A stretch of 14,725 nt of DNA from positions 1-14,725 of the forward strand of contig CAYRUP010000041.1 of the NCBI GenBank assembly GCA_964427485.1. Direction: 5' to 3'. The translations under genes were made by a program, and so were the position numbers. The notes under the pieces are model-generated. The model was given only the letters and a program-made list of their open reading frames with translations, had not been told where the DNA came from and did no database searches. The DNA comes from CAYRUP01 sp964427485 (GTDB taxonomy: Bacteria > Pseudomonadota > Gammaproteobacteria > DSM-16500). Positions within the stretch are counted from its first letter, which is position 1; each line of letters opens with the position of its first letter. Of the stretch, positions 1-7,349 are shown piece after piece.

Positions 1-7
1 AATAAAA

Positions 8-46
8 GGCGCTGGGTCCCGCTTGAAAAGCGTCGCGGGATGACGT
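8..46. repeat. Diverged single arm of the interspersed palindromic element also found at 14457-14610
   Basis: This stretch aligns with the right arm of the large inverted repeat near the other end of the window. Both are preceded by an A-rich ATAAA-type run, share GGC-R-CTGG-R-TCC, then a short hairpin around an AGCGT loop, then GGA-Y-GACGT. Here the small hairpin is TCCCGC (17-22) against GCGGGA (35-40). One 1-nt indel and several transitions separate the copies, many of them keeping the hairpin pairing. It lies upstream of ctaE, and the element may continue beyond the left edge. The relationship was judged by eye. Confidence 0.6.
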
Positions 47-139
47 ACTAACTAATTTTTTCGCTTACTTGACGGAAGGCTTTCTAAACAGCAGAGGGAA
101 AGATTATTTAATATATTTAGATGATAGAGGTCGTAAAAA

Positions 140-1018
140 ATGATTGAAAAATCGAAGGGATATTATCTACCTGAACCAAGTAGTTGGCCATTGAAAGGTT
201 CGATTGCATTAATTTGTATTTTTGTGGGTGGCGCTAACTGGTTGCATGATGTTTGGTTTGGACCTTATTTATTGGCATTTGGTTTTGCCATGTTGATTTA
301 TATGATCTGCGGCTGGTTTGGTATGGTCATTCGCGAAAATCGTTCCGGTGTTCTCGCTAACGAACAAGTGGATCGTTCTTTCCGTTGGGCCATGTGTTGG
401 TTTATTTTTTCTGAAGTCATGTTTTTCGGCGCTTTCTTTGGCGCACTGTTTTTTGTACGAGTCATCTCAGTACCGACGCTCAGTGGCGCAGGTTCACATT
501 TTGTGAGCCATGTTGTTTTATGGCCGAGCTTCCAAGGCGGTTGGCCATTTGCTGCAAATCCTAATCCAAGTACCTTCATCGCGCCCAAATCCATTATGGA
601 AGCGTTTGGTATTCCTGCAATAAACACATTAATTCTGTTAACCAGCGGCGCGACTATTACAGTTGCACATTGGGCTTTATTAAAAAATCATCGCAAGACG
701 ATGCTGATTGGGCAACTTGCTACTATCTTACTCGGTATTAGCTTTCTCTTTTTGCAAGGACATGAATACACCATTGCTTATTTAGAAAAAGGTTTAACGT
801 TAGGCTCGGGTATTTATGGCACAACCTTTTTTATGCTCACAGGTTTTCACGGGTTGCACGTCACGATTGGTACGATAGGATTATGCGTTATTTTATATCG
901 CATGCTGAGATATGATTTCAATCCACATAATCATTTTGCGTTTGAAGCGATCTCTTGGTATTGGCATTTCGTTGACGTCGTGTGGTTGTTATTATTTGTG
1001 TTTGTATATTGGTTATAA
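140..1018 (+). CDS. ctaE: Cytochrome c oxidase subunit III (aa3-type)
   Basis: This is the 292-residue, seven-helix subunit III of the haem-copper oxidase that reduces O2 in the inner membrane. It holds no redox centre and stabilises the proton-pumping core. Family marks are visible: the conserved membrane Glu in FSEVMFFGAFFGALFF (E92), QGHEY at 206-210, the FHGLHVTIG helix (H237, H240) and the C-terminal WYWHFVDVVW segment (H276). The length suits the long aa3-type form rather than the shorter quinol-oxidase CyoC. The start is supported by AGAGGT at 126-131, 8 nt upstream of the ATG. Subunits I and II and the assembly factor CtaG are not in the window and may lie to the left. The next gene starts at the base directly after the stop codon, so the run downstream is probably cotranscribed. 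Confidence 0.96.
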   Translation: MIEKSKGYYLPEPSSWPLKGSIALICIFVGGANWLHDVWFGPYLLAFGFAMLIYMICGWFGMVIRENRSGVLANEQVDRSFRWAMCWFIFSEVMFFGAFFGALFFVRVISVPTLSGAGSHFVSHVVLWPSFQGGWPFAANPNPSTFIAPKSIMEAFGIPAINTLILLTSGATITVAHWALLKNHRKTMLIGQLATILLGISFLFLQGHEYTIAYLEKGLTLGSGIYGTTFFMLTGFHGLHVTIGTIGLCVILYRMLRYDFNPHNHFAFEAISWYWHFVDVVWLLLFVFVYWL

Positions 1019-1423
1019 ATGTTTGTTAGTATCCTTAAATTCATTCATTTGTTATTCGCGTTAGGCTTATTAGGACTGGCGATTTGTTGTTTAGTCCTGA
1101 TAAGTTCTAAAAAATCTCTGATCGTTTCAGAAGTACAAATCAATTTATTTACGTCGATCAATAAAATTATGCTCGGGTTTGCATTGTTTGCTGCGCTGAC
1201 TGGCACTCTGTTGGTTTATCCAAAACATTTTACCTTTCACACGCCGTGGGTTATTGCAGCATATTTATTAGTTATCGTATTTTGTCTATTGATTTCGGTA
1301 TTGTTGATCTTGAAAAACAAACAACGCCAACATTGGTTGTGGTGGTGGATTTACACGGTGTTACCGATACTGTTGATTGTTATGGTTCATGATGCGGTTA
1401 CTAAGAGTACGTTTTTGTTTTAG
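1019..1423 (+). CDS. Small four-helix membrane protein, related to the next gene (DUF2269/CopD-like)
   Basis: A 134-residue, very hydrophobic protein with four predicted transmembrane segments at about 3-28, 48-66, 76-98 and 108-126. It starts at the base directly after the ctaE stop, which suggests translational coupling. It is not a family I can name with certainty. It resembles the neighbouring 149-residue protein almost without gaps: LK at 6-7, H10 and L12 in helix 1, TG at 61-62, an HF pair at 70-71, and W77 are shared in place. The histidine in the first helix and a second near the C-terminus (H124) could bind haem or copper, as in other small CopD/HemJ-like four-helix proteins, but that is inference. 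Its position between ctaE and the ccm genes suggests a role in oxidase or cytochrome assembly. Confidence 0.75.
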   Translation: MFVSILKFIHLLFALGLLGLAICCLVLISSKKSLIVSEVQINLFTSINKIMLGFALFAALTGTLLVYPKHFTFHTPWVIAAYLLVIVFCLLISVLLILKNKQRQHWLWWWIYTVLPILLIVMVHDAVTKSTFLF

Positions 1424-1438
1424 CGGTGCGGTGCGGTG
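1424..1438. repeat. Three tandem CGGTG pentamers
   Basis: Three perfect CGGTG units follow directly after the stop codon of the upstream gene, with a degenerate fourth (CGCTG). They begin the 87-nt gap at 1424-1510, the only sizeable gap in the ctaE-ccmI run. The rest of the gap is AT-rich; a CATAAT at 1460-1465 could be a -10 box, but I found no convincing -35 partner. Confidence 0.5.
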
Positions 1439-1510
1439 CGCTGTGCTATGTTCATCTCGCATAATATGTGTTAAATTTCACCACTAATCTAAAATTATGG
1501 CGTTTGTTTC

Positions 1511-1960
1511 ATGTTATATAATTCCTTAAAAATTCTACATATCCTGAGCGCAACCCTCGTGTTGACCAGCATTTTATATAGTTTTCATCTCTGGCGATTG
1601 ATGCTTCAGCAAGATAAAACCAGTATTGCGGAACGAATACAGACACAAACGGCTTTTGTCATTATTCCATTTGCGCTCATTCAATTAGCGACAGGGTTTA
1701 CTATGATAGGCTTAGATCAGGCTCATTTTTCGCGATTTTGGATCAGTGGCAGTATAATGAGCTTTATTGTGGCAATCATGAGTTGGCTGGGTTTTATGTA
1801 TTTTTTATTATTATCACAACAAATTGATTTAGCATCCCAAAATAATCCATCTGAACAAAAACAGTATCGACGCACGCAAATCATGCTGTTATTGCTGTGT
1901 GCTTTAGGTTTGTTAAGCATGCTATTTTTTATGGCAAATAAAACGGCACTCGGCCAATGA
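1511..1960 (+). CDS. DUF2269-like integral membrane protein
   Basis: A 149-residue protein with four predicted membrane helices (about 8-28, 48-68, 76-101, 122-142). The pattern matches my recollection of DUF2269: an LKxxHxL motif in helix 1 (H10), a second helix ending in ATG (60-62), then HF and W77-I78 opening helix 3. No reaction is established for the family. The ATG at 1511 is the only in-frame ATG after the upstream stop TAA (1490-1492), and there is no clear Shine-Dalgarno sequence. Its stop overlaps the ccmA start as ATGA at 1957-1960, tying its translation to the ccm operon. With the preceding paralogue it may help supply haem or copper to the oxidase or cytochromes; this is inferred from position only. 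Confidence 0.75.
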   Translation: MLYNSLKILHILSATLVLTSILYSFHLWRLMLQQDKTSIAERIQTQTAFVIIPFALIQLATGFTMIGLDQAHFSRFWISGSIMSFIVAIMSWLGFMYFLLLSQQIDLASQNNPSEQKQYRRTQIMLLLLCALGLLSMLFFMANKTALGQ

Positions 1961-2574
1961 GTCTTACTTTAGACAATATTGCATTTTTGCGTAACAACCA
2001 GATATTGTTTCATTCTGTTAGCTTTGGGCTTAAGCCCAGTGAAATGCTACAAATAACCGGTGCGAATGGTTCTGGCAAGTCAACGTTGTTACGCATTATT
2101 GCCGGTTATCTTCTGCCTGAACAAGGCGATATCTTATGGCAAGGAAAATCAATTTTTCAACAAATGGATGATTATCAACAAGAAATACATTACCTCGGGC
2201 ATCAAAATGCGCTGAGACCGCAATTGACTGTGTTTGAAAATCTTGAAGTCATCGGCGCACTTCAAGCAAATAAAGCTGAAAAAGCACGGGTTTTAACAAT
2301 TTTGCAACGACTTGAATTAGAACATACCGTAGATAGGCAAGCGCATTCTCTTTCTGCCGGTCAAAAACGACGTCTGGCATTTGCACGATTATTATTAAAT
2401 CCCAGGAAAATATGGATTTTAGATGAGCCCACTACGGCATTGGATGCACCAGGACAAATCCTTTTGACTGCGCTTTTAGATGAACATAAAAAAACCAATG
2501 GGATCGTGATTGTGGCGACCCATCAACTGACGGAGAAAATGCATGACGAATGTCTTCACCATTATCCGTTATGA
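1957..2574 (+). CDS. ccmA: Haem exporter ATP-binding protein CcmA
   Basis: The 205-residue ATPase of the CcmABCD ABC complex, which uses ATP hydrolysis to release holo-CcmE from CcmC in System I cytochrome c maturation. The ABC motifs are intact: Walker A GANGSGKST at 35-43, signature LSAGQ at 132-136, Walker B IWILDE at 152-157, and the switch histidine H189 in ATHQ. The length is normal for CcmA. Its start overlaps the preceding stop by 4 nt (ATGA), and its 3' end overlaps ccmB by 32 nt. ATP-binding proteins are hard to assign alone; the ccmB neighbour settles the identity. Confidence 0.96.
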   Translation: MSLTLDNIAFLRNNQILFHSVSFGLKPSEMLQITGANGSGKSTLLRIIAGYLLPEQGDILWQGKSIFQQMDDYQQEIHYLGHQNALRPQLTVFENLEVIGALQANKAEKARVLTILQRLELEHTVDRQAHSLSAGQKRRLAFARLLLNPRKIWILDEPTTALDAPGQILLTALLDEHKKTNGIVIVATHQLTEKMHDECLHHYPL

Positions 2575-3211
2575 CATTCAGGCAACATTGCGTCAGGCTT
2601 TTGCCTGGCTCACGCCTTTGTTATTTTTTGTGATTGTGGTTAGTCTTTTTCCATTTGCGGTGGGGCCAGATGACGTTTTGCTGGCTAAAATCGCCCCCGG
2701 TGTTATTTGGATTGCAGCATTACTGGCCGTTTTACTCTCGATTGACAACCTATTTCAAAATGAGGCGCAAGAAGGCTATCTAGACCTGCTGTTATTAAGC
2801 CCTCACCCTTTGACCTTGCTGGTTTTTTGTAAAGTCATCAGTCATTGGTTGCTGCACTGTCTGCCACTCATCTTAATTAGCCCACTGCTGGGATTTTTGT
2901 TACACTTACGGCCCTACGAGGAATATGCGCTTATCGTCAGTCTCCTGCTCGGAACGCCAGTGTTAATACTGTTAGGTGCCATCGGCGCCGCACTGACTGT
3001 CGGAATACGCAGCCATGGTTTGCTATTACCGATTTTAATCATGCCATTGTACATTCCGGTTTTAATTTTTGGTGCGGGTGCGATGACTGCCGCCACAGCA
3101 CTACAACCCTTGAATGGTTATTTCGCGATTCTAGGGGCGATTTTATTATTAAGCGCGGCATTTGCACCCTTGTTGACAGGTATTGCATTACGGATTGGAG
3201 TGAGTCAATAA
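2543..3211 (+). CDS. ccmB: Haem exporter permease subunit CcmB
   Basis: A 222-residue integral membrane protein with about six helices, the membrane partner of CcmA in the CcmABCD complex. Characteristic stretches are an amphipathic N-terminus followed by a long first helix (about 22-40), the central FQNEAQEGYLDLLLLSP loop, and a glycine-rich fifth helix containing LLPILIMPLYIPVLIFG. The start at 2543 lies inside the end of ccmA, behind a GGAG at 2532-2535 (7-nt spacing), and gives the usual length. The 32-nt overlap implies reinitiation or coupling with CcmA, which would help balance the two subunits. ccmC follows after 2 nt. Confidence 0.95.
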   Translation: MTNVFTIIRYDIQATLRQAFAWLTPLLFFVIVVSLFPFAVGPDDVLLAKIAPGVIWIAALLAVLLSIDNLFQNEAQEGYLDLLLLSPHPLTLLVFCKVISHWLLHCLPLILISPLLGFLLHLRPYEEYALIVSLLLGTPVLILLGAIGAALTVGIRSHGLLLPILIMPLYIPVLIFGAGAMTAATALQPLNGYFAILGAILLLSAAFAPLLTGIALRIGVSQ

Positions 3212-3213
3212 AC

Positions 3214-3951
3214 ATGTGGCATTGGTTACAACAAAAATTTTTAGCACCCAAAACATTTTATGCGACCAGCACCGTGTTACTTCCCTGGGTTGCTGTGCTA
3301 TTTATTTTATGCTTTGGATACGGCCTCATCGCGGGCTTATTCATTGCGCCTGCTGATTATCAACAAGGCGATGGTTTCCGAATTATTTATGTGCATGTAC
3401 CCAGTGCATTTACTTCGATGGCCATTTATCTGGTAATGGCTTCTGCCGCGTTGGTAACCTTAGTCTGGCGAGTGAAAGTCGCAGCCATTTGCATGTCATG
3501 TAGCGCCCGCATCGGAGCATGGTTTACTTTGCTCGCATTAATCACCGGTTCTATTTGGGGCAAACCCATGTGGGGAACCTGGTGGATTTGGGATGCACGC
3601 TTAACTTCCATGTTAATTTTATTTTTTCTTTATCTCGGATTTATCGCACTGCAATCCGTCATTTCTGATTCACAAACACGAGAACGCGCCAGTGCCGTGA
3701 TTGCGATTGCGGGCGTAATTAATTTGCCGATCATTCATTATTCCGTGATTTGGTGGAACACGTTGCATCAGGGTCCCAGTCTCAGTCAATTCAAAACACC
3801 TTCCATTGCACCTGCGATGCTGCATCCGCTGCTTGCCATGATCGCAGCTTTTATGCTTTTTTATGGATTAATTTTACTGCAACGCATGCGCAATCAAATT
3901 TTATTACGTGAAACAAAAAGCCAATGGGTACGGGAGATTTTTGCAACATGA
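3214..3951 (+). CDS. ccmC: Haem lyase for CcmE, CcmC (WWD domain)
   Basis: A 245-residue, six-helix member of the haem-handling protein family. CcmC presents haem at the periplasmic face for covalent attachment to CcmE. The tryptophan-rich WWD motif, MWGTWWIWDARLTS, spans about 119-132. The two histidines flanking it, H61 (YVHVPSA) and H185 (NTLHQGPS), sit at places equivalent to the axial haem ligands known in E. coli CcmC. The length is usual for the family. The last codon and stop overlap the ccmD start (ATGA, 3948-3951). Nothing looks degraded. Confidence 0.97.
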   Translation: MWHWLQQKFLAPKTFYATSTVLLPWVAVLFILCFGYGLIAGLFIAPADYQQGDGFRIIYVHVPSAFTSMAIYLVMASAALVTLVWRVKVAAICMSCSARIGAWFTLLALITGSIWGKPMWGTWWIWDARLTSMLILFFLYLGFIALQSVISDSQTRERASAVIAIAGVINLPIIHYSVIWWNTLHQGPSLSQFKTPSIAPAMLHPLLAMIAAFMLFYGLILLQRMRNQILLRETKSQWVREIFAT

Positions 3952-4109
3952 ATATGTATCACTTACTCAATATGGGCGGTTATGGTTGCTATGTGTGGCC
4001 AGCTTATGCCATTACTTTTTTGGTATTTGGTATTAATTTAGTTTTGTCTGCACGCGAAAAAAATCAGGTAAAAAAAATAATTCTAGCCGAAGTAAATAAA
4101 TCAACATGA
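3948..4109 (+). CDS. ccmD: Haem exporter accessory protein CcmD
   Basis: A small membrane protein of 53 residues that stabilises the CcmABC complex and aids release of holo-CcmE. It has the typical CcmD layout: an N-terminal MGGYGCYVWPAYAITFL segment leading into a single helix, then a charged, lysine-rich cytoplasmic tail. I chose the ATG at 3948 because it overlaps the ccmC stop as ATGA and gives the usual size. An in-frame ATG at 3924 would add eight residues but lies deeper inside ccmC. The 3' end overlaps ccmE by 4 nt (4106-4109). Confidence 0.9.
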   Translation: MNMYHLLNMGGYGCYVWPAYAITFLVFGINLVLSAREKNQVKKIILAEVNKST

Positions 4110-4543
4110 ATTCCAAACAAAAAATTCGACTGATGAGTATCCTTAGCGTATTCATTATTTTATGCACGGCAATTGGTCTTATCTTGTATGCATTAAAACA
4201 AAATATCAATTTGTTTTATACGCCGACACAACTCTTGCAAACCCACGTCACGCCCAATCAAGCGATTCGTTTAGGCGGTTATGTCAAACAGCATAGCGTA
4301 CATTACGACGCAACTGGAACGGGTGTTACTTTCATTCTGACTGACAAAACCAATGAAATTCTCATCAGTTATCATGGCGTGCTACCGAATTTATTTCGGG
4401 AAGGACAAGGTATTGTGGTTACCGGAAAATTATCTGGCAATCAAAAATTAGAAGCTGAACAAGTCCTCGCAAAACACGATGAAAAATATATGCCATGGTC
4501 ATTAGCAAAAGAATTAACGAAAGGGGCAAAACATGTTACCTGA
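4106..4543 (+). CDS. ccmE: Periplasmic haem chaperone CcmE
   Basis: A 145-residue protein anchored by one N-terminal helix (about 9-30), with a periplasmic OB-fold beta barrel. It carries haem covalently from CcmC to the CcmF/CcmH ligation complex. The haem-attachment histidine is H124 in the LAKHDEKYMP motif, and the conserved tyrosine that helps ligate iron is Y128; this HxxxY spacing is the usual CcmE type. RLGGYV (55-60) is the typical start of the barrel. It overlaps ccmD by 4 nt and ccmF by 11 nt. Confidence 0.96.
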   Translation: MNSKQKIRLMSILSVFIILCTAIGLILYALKQNINLFYTPTQLLQTHVTPNQAIRLGGYVKQHSVHYDATGTGVTFILTDKTNEILISYHGVLPNLFREGQGIVVTGKLSGNQKLEAEQVLAKHDEKYMPWSLAKELTKGAKHVT

Positions 4544-6425
4544 ACTAGGCAGTTTTGCGATTATATTGGCGCTTAGTTTTGCGCTCTTACAAGGGTTCGT
4601 GCCTAAACTACGCAGCACTGCAGCTCTCGGTCAATTCATTTTTTTATGTCTTGCGATGTTTTTTTTAATTACTAGTTTTATTTTAAACGATATCAGTGTC
4701 ATTTATGTAAAAGAACATTCACACACGTTGTTACCACTTATTTATCGCATTGGTGCTGCCTGGGGTGGGCATGAAGGATCATTATTGTTGTGGTGTCTTA
4801 TTTTAGCGGGTTGGACTGTTGCATTGATTCTTTTTGCAGATAAAGAATTGGCAGCAAGAGCGCGCTCGCGTATTTTGATGATTTTAGGTTTTATTAGTGC
4901 GGGTTTTTTAGTATTTTTAATTGCAACATCCAATCCATTCCAACGTGATTTTCCAAATGCATTAGTCACCGGCAATGATTTAACGCCTATTTTGCAAGAT
5001 CCTGGCTTAATTTTTCATCCGCCCATGTTGTATTTGGGTTATGTTGGCTTTGCAATTGGTTTTGCTTTTGCGATTTCAGCTTTGTTAGAAGGTCACTTTG
5101 ATAAAAATTGGGCTCGAGCCTGTCGTCCTTGGATTATTTTGCCATGGTCTTTTTTAAGTTGTGGTATCGTGCTGGGGAGTTGGTGGGCGTATCGTGAATT
5201 AGGTTGGGGCGGTTGGTGGTTTTGGGATCCTGTTGAAAACGCATCCTTATTACCTTGGTTATCTGCGACAGCAGTGCTGCACAGTTTAATTGTCAGTGAA
5301 AAAAGAAATAGTTTTAAAGGGTGGACTTTATTACTTTTGATTGTCACTTTCACGTTAAGTTTGCTAGGCACATTTTTAGTGCGTTCGGGTGTCTTGGTTT
5401 CAGTCCATGCTTTTGCGAGTGATCCAACGCGTGGTATTTTTCTTTTGTGCTATTTAGCTTTGATCATTGGCAGCGCTTTTTTATTGTATAGTTTACGCAT
5501 TTCACGTTTTTATCAGGCGCCTAATTTTGAGTTACTTTCGCGCGAAACTTTTTTGTTAATTAATAGTGTTGTGTTGCTTGCCGCTGTCTTCACGATTGTG
5601 ATTGGTACTCTTTATCCCATCATTTTAGATGCTTTGGATTTGGGAAAAATTTCGGTGGGCGAACCGTATTTCAATACGGTTTTCGTTCCCATTATTCTAC
5701 CGACTTTATTGTTGATGGGTTTTGCTCCTCATGTGCATTGGCAACAACACTCGATCAAAATTCTCTGGAAAAAATTATATCTTACTTTTCTGAGCAGTTT
5801 TTTAATTGGATTTTTAGCTCCCTTATTTTTTGGGTTTGAATTTTTTTGGTTAACCGCATTCGGTATTTCTTTTGCGCTTTGGATTATTTTAGCCACTGCG
5901 CAATATGCTTATCAGCACTGGAAAATACAAAATCGTATTGAGTTGCGTTATTGGGCCATGATTATCGCGCATATTGGCATTGCTATTTTGGCGCTCGGTG
6001 TCATTGTAAATAAATCGTATAGTGCAGAACGCCAAGTGAAAATATTGCCGGGTGATTCCGTGGCCTTAGCGGGTTATCAATTTACTTTTGCAACGGTTGA
6101 TGAAGCGCGTGGACCCAATTACCAAAGTATTACTGCAAAATTTGATGTGCAAAAAAATGCGGGCGCTGCTGAAGAATTATTTGCAGAGCAGCGTATTTAT
6201 AAAAGCAATCAAGAAACCTTGAGTAAACCCGGCATTTTAGTCAATCCTTGGCGTGATCTTTATCTTGCGCTGGGTAATTCATTTGCGGATGGTGGGTGGT
6301 CGATTCGTATTTATTACAAACCTTTTGTACGTTGGATTTGGTTTGGTGGATTTTTGCTTTTAGTGGGCGGCTTATTGTCATTGTTGTCTTACTGGAATAG
6401 ACGAGGTATTGAATATGCTGCTTAA
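4533..6425 (+). CDS. ccmF: Cytochrome c haem lyase subunit CcmF
   Basis: A 630-residue polytopic protein, the core of the ligase that transfers haem from CcmE to the CXXCH cysteines of apocytochrome c. The WWD motif is intact at 225-236, within GWGGWWFWDPVENASLLPW. All four functional histidines are found with a constant offset of 11 from their E. coli positions: H162 (FHPPMLY), H250 (VLHSL), H292 (SVHAF) and H480 (IIAHIG). EGSLLLW and the C-terminal periplasmic domain before a last helix (about 605-622) are also as expected. It begins inside ccmE (11-nt overlap) and its end overlaps ccmG. It appears complete and functional. Confidence 0.97.
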   Translation: MLPELGSFAIILALSFALLQGFVPKLRSTAALGQFIFLCLAMFFLITSFILNDISVIYVKEHSHTLLPLIYRIGAAWGGHEGSLLLWCLILAGWTVALILFADKELAARARSRILMILGFISAGFLVFLIATSNPFQRDFPNALVTGNDLTPILQDPGLIFHPPMLYLGYVGFAIGFAFAISALLEGHFDKNWARACRPWIILPWSFLSCGIVLGSWWAYRELGWGGWWFWDPVENASLLPWLSATAVLHSLIVSEKRNSFKGWTLLLLIVTFTLSLLGTFLVRSGVLVSVHAFASDPTRGIFLLCYLALIIGSAFLLYSLRISRFYQAPNFELLSRETFLLINSVVLLAAVFTIVIGTLYPIILDALDLGKISVGEPYFNTVFVPIILPTLLLMGFAPHVHWQQHSIKILWKKLYLTFLSSFLIGFLAPLFFGFEFFWLTAFGISFALWIILATAQYAYQHWKIQNRIELRYWAMIIAHIGIAILALGVIVNKSYSAERQVKILPGDSVALAGYQFTFATVDEARGPNYQSITAKFDVQKNAGAAEELFAEQRIYKSNQETLSKPGILVNPWRDLYLALGNSFADGGWSIRIYYKPFVRWIWFGGFLLLVGGLLSLLSYWNRRGIEYAA

Positions 6426-6960
6426 GCATGCGCGTTTTGCTTTACCATTAGTGATTTTCCTGCTCATTATTTTTTTATTGTGGCGTGGCTTGAACTTGCA
6501 GCCGAGCTTAATACCTTCGCCTTTGTTAAATAAACCTGCGCCCACTTTTTCATTACCGACTTTGTTTGATCCGACCAAAATGGTCACGAATAAAGATTTA
6601 CTCGGTCGCGTCACACTTGTGAATGTGTGGGCCACTTGGTGCGTTGCGTGTAGAGAAGAGCATATGGCATTGCTCCAATTGGCTAAGTATGAACATGTTT
6701 ATTTTTTGGGAATTAATTACAAAGATGATGTTCTGGCCGCAAAAAAATGGCTGCAACAATATGGCAATCCTTATCAAATGATTGCTGTTGATCAAACAGG
6801 CCAAGCTGCAATTGATTGGGGCGTGTATGGCACACCCGAAACTTTTGTGGTCGATAAAAAAGGCATTATTCGTTACAAACAAGTGGGCCCCATTGATGCT
6901 GAAGCTTGGGAAAATCATTTGAAACCATTGATTGCAACATTGCAGAATGAATCGGCATGA
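6415..6960 (+). CDS. ccmG: Thiol:disulfide interchange protein CcmG (DsbE)
   Basis: A membrane-tethered thioredoxin-fold protein of 181 residues. It reduces CcmH or apocytochrome thiols in the periplasm before haem attachment. One N-terminal helix (about 8-23) is followed by IPSPLLNKPAPTFSLP, the usual CcmG lead-in, the active site WATWCVAC (C76, C79) with the acidic CREEH that follows, and the cis-proline loop YGTPETFVVD. The central pair VA differs from the PT or PS usual in this family. I chose the ATG at 6415, 7 nt after GAGGT (6403-6407); an in-frame TTG at 6409 is too close to that site. It overlaps ccmF by 11 nt and ccmH by 4 nt (ATGA). Confidence 0.94.
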   Translation: MLLKHARFALPLVIFLLIIFLLWRGLNLQPSLIPSPLLNKPAPTFSLPTLFDPTKMVTNKDLLGRVTLVNVWATWCVACREEHMALLQLAKYEHVYFLGINYKDDVLAAKKWLQQYGNPYQMIAVDQTGQAAIDWGVYGTPETFVVDKKGIIRYKQVGPIDAEAWENHLKPLIATLQNESA

Positions 6961-7346
6961 AAAAATTATTAATCCTCATACTTGTTATCATTCCCCTGCA
7001 ATTATTTGCAGCCGAAGATTTTTATCAATTTGTCTCACCAAAAGAGCAAGGGCGTTTTATCACGCTGACTTCAGAATTACGTTGTCTCGTCTGTCAAAAT
7101 CAAAATTTAGCTGAATCTAATGCACCACTGGCAACTGATTTGCGACGACAAGTTTATCAACACATTCAACAAGGACAATCTGATCAACAGATTATTGCTT
7201 ATTTAGTGGAACGTTATGGTAATTTTATTCTGTATCGTCCGCCATTTAATGCAGCGACACTAGGGCTCTGGCTAGGGCCATTTTTATTTTTGCTCATCGG
7301 TTTGGTTTACCTATTGCATTATATATACAAAATGAAACGAGATTAA
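6957..7346 (+). CDS. ccmH: Cytochrome c maturation protein CcmH (thioredoxin-like, short form)
   Basis: A 129-residue protein with a signal peptide (MKKLLILILVIIPLQLFA, cut near 18-19), a three-helix periplasmic domain and a C-terminal anchor (about 100-122). The LRCLVC motif at 41-46 gives the redox pair C43/C46 that reduces apocytochrome c, followed by the family-typical QNQNLAESNAPLATDLR. In E. coli this domain is fused to a TPR domain; here, as in Pseudomonas-type clusters, the two are separate genes. It overlaps ccmG by 4 nt, and the TPR gene starts 3 nt downstream. Confidence 0.95.
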   Translation: MKKLLILILVIIPLQLFAAEDFYQFVSPKEQGRFITLTSELRCLVCQNQNLAESNAPLATDLRRQVYQHIQQGQSDQQIIAYLVERYGNFILYRPPFNAATLGLWLGPFLFLLIGLVYLLHYIYKMKRD

Positions 7347-7349
7347 TTT

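Noticed and set aside
69..97. Promoter for ctaE from TTGACG at 69-74
   Set aside because: The -35 is good, but the sequence 17 nt downstream (CAGAGG) is not a -10 box, and no other spacing gives one.
298..627. 109-codon open frame on the - strand inside ctaE
   Set aside because: It is antisense to a well-conserved oxidase gene and its protein looks random.
5093..5371. 92-codon open frame on the - strand inside ccmF
   Set aside because: It is antisense to the strongly conserved WWD region of ccmF and is explained by codon use in that gene.
6409..6417. TTG start for ccmG at 6409
   Set aside because: It is only 1 nt from the GAGGT site; the ATG at 6415 has proper 7-nt spacing.
6598..6918. 106-codon open frame on the - strand inside ccmG
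   Set aside because: It is fully antisense to ccmG and shows no domain, signal peptide or ribosome site.
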